64,000 nucleotides of DNA from Henricia sp. BOLD:AAB3569 (lineage: Eukaryota > Echinodermata > Asteroidea > Spinulosida > Echinasteridae). Below the pieces are notes generated by a model that was not told the origin of the DNA, did no database searches, and was given only the letters and a program-made list of their open reading frames with translations. The DNA is taken from contig JBBELK010000387.1 in the NCBI GenBank assembly GCA_037783545.1, positions 2,046,001-2,110,000 of the forward strand, given 5' to 3'. Made by a program: the position numbers and the translations under genes. Below, in pieces: positions 25,801-31,800 of this stretch. Numbering within the stretch: position 1 is the stretch's first letter; each line of letters begins with the position of its first letter.

Positions 25801-28800
25801 CAACTGCTAGACTGGTTCCGCTTATTAGTCACAGCAGATATCAGACATTATCTGCAGAATACAGAAGGAAGAAACTGGGTCTGCAGCCATACAGAATAAA
25901 CACCCACAAACTTGTAATAATATAAATCTCTGAAAAATCACTCTAAAGTGATAAAGTCACCGTTTGTGTGTTGCCAAGGTTACCGAGTCTAAACTAAAAC
26001 CAGTGAACTGTTTCCCTGCGCTTTAGCAATGGACATTTTTGATTACCAGCTCAAATAGGCCCATGTTATTCTAGCAACTACATGTAATGCCACACTTAGT
26101 AAACTGGTCTATTGAATTCGGACTTTGATGTTACAGAATGGGAGATTAAAAAGATTAAAAAGATATCTATGAACTTGTGTATTTCGATTTAAATGGCAGT
26201 TTTCGACGTGATTACAACTTGATCTCTCCATGTTATTGCTTAGCGACAGCAATTCAGCTGGTAAATCACATACTGCATCAAAAAGCTTCCGTGTTTGTTT
26301 AGCGTTTAAAGTCCGAGGCACGCAAGCGTTAATCTTTTTGATAGAGACTATAATCGGTTAACCTTTGTTTGCGAGAATCAATATCTCTATAACAACCGCA
26401 AACACACCTGTTAAATGGGAAATTGGGATTCCGTTACTGAAGTGTGTTCTTCCTTTTCGGATGCTACAAGCTTCATACTATGTACACAGGGTGGTTTCTT
26501 AAAGGAGCTCTGTTTAACATTTGCTTTCTTATGAGAAAGGTGTACATACGGGGTAAAAACATTTTTTAAATGCACACAATGGCGTGAACATCAGCTATAA
26601 AAAGCCGACAAACGATAAGACAAAAAAACAATTTGTTTAGCATAAGTTGAAGTCTCCCAAAATGATGCGGTGCATGACGCGGCGCTTTTTGTTTTTTTGT
26701 TGAGTGGATTCCAAGCAATTAAAGGCACAGGCTCGTCAGCAATGTGCGCGCGCCAAATTCGTGCCACGAAATACGCAGCTCTATCTATGGAGCTGCGTAT
26801 TTCGTGGCACGAATTTGGCGCGCGCGCATTGCTGATGAGCCATGTGCCTTCAAGACATGTTTTTAATCGAAACACTCAACAGATATTTATAATTTTTTTT
26901 TGGCTGTTTAAAAAAAAAGAAGCTTTGACGCGCAGGATTGAAAGTCACGCGCGCGCCAACGCTAAACATACATTTTTTTTGTTGGCCTAACATCTGTGCA
27001 CTTTGGCTCTTCAAAGAGCCGAAGTGCATAACACCATAATTTGTCATTTGTTCCTGAGGCAACGGTTCCAAACAAAACTCAACGGCTTCCTTTTTCAATG
27101 GGAGTTGTAGACAAGCAAAAAATTCTTAGAGCCATTTCCATAGCATCTGACATCAAACGTTAGTTCTTTATAACAAGCAGGATTCCTTTAGGCCTGTGCA
27201 TTTTTAAATAATTTACTATTTGAAAAATCGGTTTCATTTTCAATCGAATATTCGATATTCGATGCGTGAATTTTTTTGTAAGATTTTGACAAAAAAGTTT
27301 GCCGTTAAATTAATTGATTTTGGCACATCCAAACTCACAGCTCACAGGAATACTAGCAGCCTTTTTATTGCTGAATTTGCCGCCTCGAAAAATAATCTGT
27401 GCTCAAACTATAGACTTCATGTTGTAACTTGCATAGCAGTCTCTCGCCAGAAGAGGTTTTTGCAGAAATTATCATCGGCCCTTGTAAACTGTACTCGTGG
27501 TTGGACGCAAATATGACATCAAAGCGGCCGTTTCGGCAAAAGAAGAAGGTTTTTTACTTCTTCCTAGCTGAAAGATATGTTTGGTTTGGAGTAGTAAAAG
27601 CACATACCGAATATTCGATTTGGTAAAATGCTATTCGAATATTCAATGGACAACTGAATATTCGAATATTCAATTCGTTAGGCACAGCCTTAGATTCCTT
27701 AACAGCCTGGGCCAATTTCATAAAGCTGTTCAGAAGAAAAAATTGCTTAAATTCAAAATTTGTCTGCTTTGATCAAATGGGTTAGCTGTCAAAATTAGAT
27801 GTCAATTTGTGTATAATTTAGAAAGAGATTGAATATACCTCACATATAAATTTGACCTATTTTTTTTCAAATTAAATCAATTTTGTATTGCGCAAATTTG
27901 TCTGTTTATTCCAAAGATGCACCGACTCAAACACAACAGTAGTACACATGGTTGTCATACGGTAATTAGCTTGAATCGTGCACATCTGTACTCTGTTCTC
28001 GCGCACCGAGCTTAACGCGATGTGAATTTAATTAACGAACCGGAGAAAGCAAATGCACTTCAGGCTAATCAATTAAGAAGAAAAAATCAGGGCTGAAGTA
28101 AGGGAATTACTGCACTAACGATTTAAATTGGAGTGAAATGGCCGTGTGGTGTAGCACGTCCAGCTCGAGTTCCTGTACCTAGTAGCTTGAAAGATGGGCT
28201 GTGATGTGCCCAAGACACTTTGCCATTAATTTGCTCCTTGTGGGGTATACTGAGGGAGTATACCACTGTGCCTCATAGCTCAGCTGGTAGAGCATCTACC
28301 CGGTGTGTTAGAGGTTTTGGGGAAAACCTGAGGGAGTATACCACTGTGCCTCATAGCTCAGCTAATAGAGCATCTGCCCAGTGTGTCAGAGGTCTTGGGG
28401 AAAACCTGAGGTAGTATACCACTGTGCCTCATACATGTAGCTCAGCTGGTAGAGCGTCTGCCCGGTGTGTCAGAGGTAAGCTTGGATGAAACCTGAGGGA
28501 GTATACCACTGTGCCTCATAGCTCAGCTGGTAGAGCATCTGCCTGGTGTGTCACAGGTATTAGGAAAACCTGAAGAAGTATACCAGTGTGCCTCATAGCT
28601 CAGCTGGTAGAGCATCTGCCTGGAGTGCCAGAGGTCTTGGGGAAACCTCAGGGAGATAACACTGTGCCTTATAGCTCAGCTGGTAGAGCATCTGCCCGGT
28701 GTGTCAGACGTCTTGGGGGAAAAACCTGAGGATACCACTGTGCCTCATAGCTCAGCTGGTAGAGCATCTGCCTGGTGTGTTAGAGGTGTTGGGGAAAACC

Positions 28801-31800
28801 TGAGGGAGTATATACCACCGGGCCTCATAACTCAGCTGGTAGAGCATCTTCCCGGTGAGTCAGAGGTCTGGGGTTCGAATCTCGATAAGGCCCTTACGAT
28901 TTTTCTATCACCCTAGAGTGGCGCTTGCCATAAAAAAAATGTAATAAGTTGATTAATTAATGGAGCACTCCACACATACATGTACAGCGACGTGCCACAG
29001 AAATGAATACTGAAAACAAATGAGCTCTTGAATTTGTCTAAAATTCTTCAGAAATCAAGTTTGACCCGATTCATTCTTGTCCTCCATTGTACAGATTATT
29101 TCTTCTTCCTTTGGGCACCGCCACGAAATGGTTATAAGGATGCTTTTCGGTTTCCGGGCAATGGATGTTCCAACATGCGCAAAGCACAGCCATGTCCTAA
29201 TTGTATGAGTGTGACCATCTGCCCACAAATTTATTTCCACGAATCTGTTTTTACTGTTACTACCGAAGCGTAACTAAATTGACCATGGATTCGACCTCTC
29301 GATTATCCGTGATATGGCACGCAGAGCGGAATAAAACGATCACGACTGATTTTATTCCGTGTCCTTGTGCGTTTCCTTATTTTCTATTATACCATGGCAT
29401 TTTAATGAAATTGCGGCCAGCATTGCTTAAAACCCCAATACATCATTTGCAGTGGCCCAAAATTAACGAGTTAACAAGAAAAACCGGACTACATGTAAAA
29501 GTGTTGATAGCAACGGTAACAAACACCACATGATTTTTTCCCTGTGTAAAATGGTACCTTTGTAGTAGGAGAAATTGACAACTGAAGGTGCTCTTTTAAA
29601 AAACAAATCGTTTGCAAATCGTCAGAGTCAAACACGGAAAGGTTTATATGTAAAATCACTGTGCACTTGGTACGCATTGTGTGTCTGCAGCGTCCGACAT
29701 CATGCGTTACCGGTACTGACGTAGTTCTACGTTTCATTGTATACACGTGCAGCTGCATCATGCATTGTTGCACCCTATTTCACGGACTAAAAGCACCCGG
29801 CCTACTGCAGCATAATTGAGATAGCTTTATTCTGTGAACCAATATAACTGAATAATGATGCACTTTTGTACTGTAATTAATTGTTTGGGGCAGGTTTTAA
29901 GATTTTGCTTACATGTAAATAGGCAAGATCTGTGCGCCGAGCTCATGAATACGGTATTTTGTATGCCCTCAAATTCTTCTTTATTAGGGAGAGTTGCGAG
30001 TTGAACGAGTGTGGTCTTGTGTGGAATATGACTATCGTCGCGATGTGGGGTATTTTTTCTTCCAACTATAAACATTTTAGACACTGTAGCTCCTAAAAGT
30101 GGCCCTATTTTGCCCAGTAGCGTACCGGTATGTGCCTTTGTTCCAAAATGGATGCAGGTCTGATTGGCAAGTTTCACTGTTGTAGGCTTAGTTTCGTTTC
30201 AAGTGGAAATTAGGGAATAAAAGTGACGGATTACCCCCATAAAATTGAACAGAATTAAAAAGATGAGAAATCAGTGAGTATTCTGGTTGTTGTCCTGAGA
30301 AGCTGAGAGAGTTGTGAGTATTTTTAAATGATTTTTGAAAATTGGGCATTTAGCATTGGTTCCTATGGGAGCCCTATTTACTGGTGTGCAACCTGGACCA
30401 CCAAATTTTCAGCAGGACCAGTAAGAGTTCCCTAATCTACTGGTCCTTCTGACCACCATGAAATTCAGGTTAATTTCGACCACCGAGTGTTATACTCCCT
30501 GAGGTTTTTCCCTATAAACCCAATTTTTTTCTCTGGGCAAAGTAACAAATGCAATATCTGATGTAAGGACTTAAATGGAAACTAATGGCAATGCCTCTTC
30601 CTACCGGGTACGGTATTTCACTCCCCTGGACAGGGCAGGGAAGGAAATTTAGACAACGTAGCTTGCTCAAGGACACACATGCCACAACCTCAAACATACC
30701 GTATCAACCATTTGCCGCAGAAACTTACATTCAGTGTGCACATTTTTGAGTTTTAGCATATACATGTAACTGTACTTTAAGTACTTAATATGCAAAACCA
30801 TGTCTCTTCCCCCATTTACGAGAGCAAATGTTGCAAAATGGCTTGCTTAGGGACACATATGACTTGGCTTATCATAGCTGAGAATCACACAAAAATTCCA
30901 GTTTCTGGAGGCGCAGTCTACAGAAACAGGCCCTTGCTTTTAGTAAAAATTTGTGCTATGCTTAATCCAAACAATTTTATTAAGCGTAACATGTTTTATG
31001 AAATTGGCCCCTGGTCCTAAGGACTGCTTGAATTCATTAAAAATAAAAAAATAAATAAAACAAATGAATAAACATGACTTACTTTGTGTGTAACAATTAC
31101 TCTTCTCCTCACGTCATTTGCACCAGCTTTACCATAGCTGTAACAAAATTGGAATGTAAAGTACAAAAGATATTATAAACATATGCAAAAATATGCAAAT
31201 TAATGACAAAGTAATTTCTGAAGTGGTTATACCGGTACACAGCACAGCTTCGCTAGGTTGTTCGTTTATTTAGGCCTACCGTATAGCCACCAATAATGTT
31301 CAATTTGTTGCCGACTGTTTGTTCATTTAATTAAAGCAAAGATGGTTCGTTAGAGTAATTAGTACTAATTACACTAAATGACTTTCAATATATTAGTTAT
31401 CAGTTAATATACTGCACTACATGTATGTATGGTAAAAAACAAATAGGTCAAATTGTGATTTGGGTCATTTTATCATTTAAAAATAACATAAATGTGTCAA
31501 GCACGTTTTTAAGAGGAAAAATGTTAAGCAGTGATGTTTCTTCATAGTTAAAATACGCAGCTCCGTGCCTTTGCTATGGAGCTGCGTATAATTGTGGCAC
31601 GAATTTGGCGCGCCCGCATTGTTGACGAGCCTGTGTCTTTAAATACAGATTGCTTCTGATAGTTAATTTTTGCCTTACATGTAGTTTATTTTTTATTTGG
31701 TTTTGAATAATTTTTTAGTTTGTCTTTTCTGGTTTGTCATTTCTTCTTAGCCCCACACTTTTTACAAGCAAATTTATTGACTTTAGTGCGTTGTTTTTGT

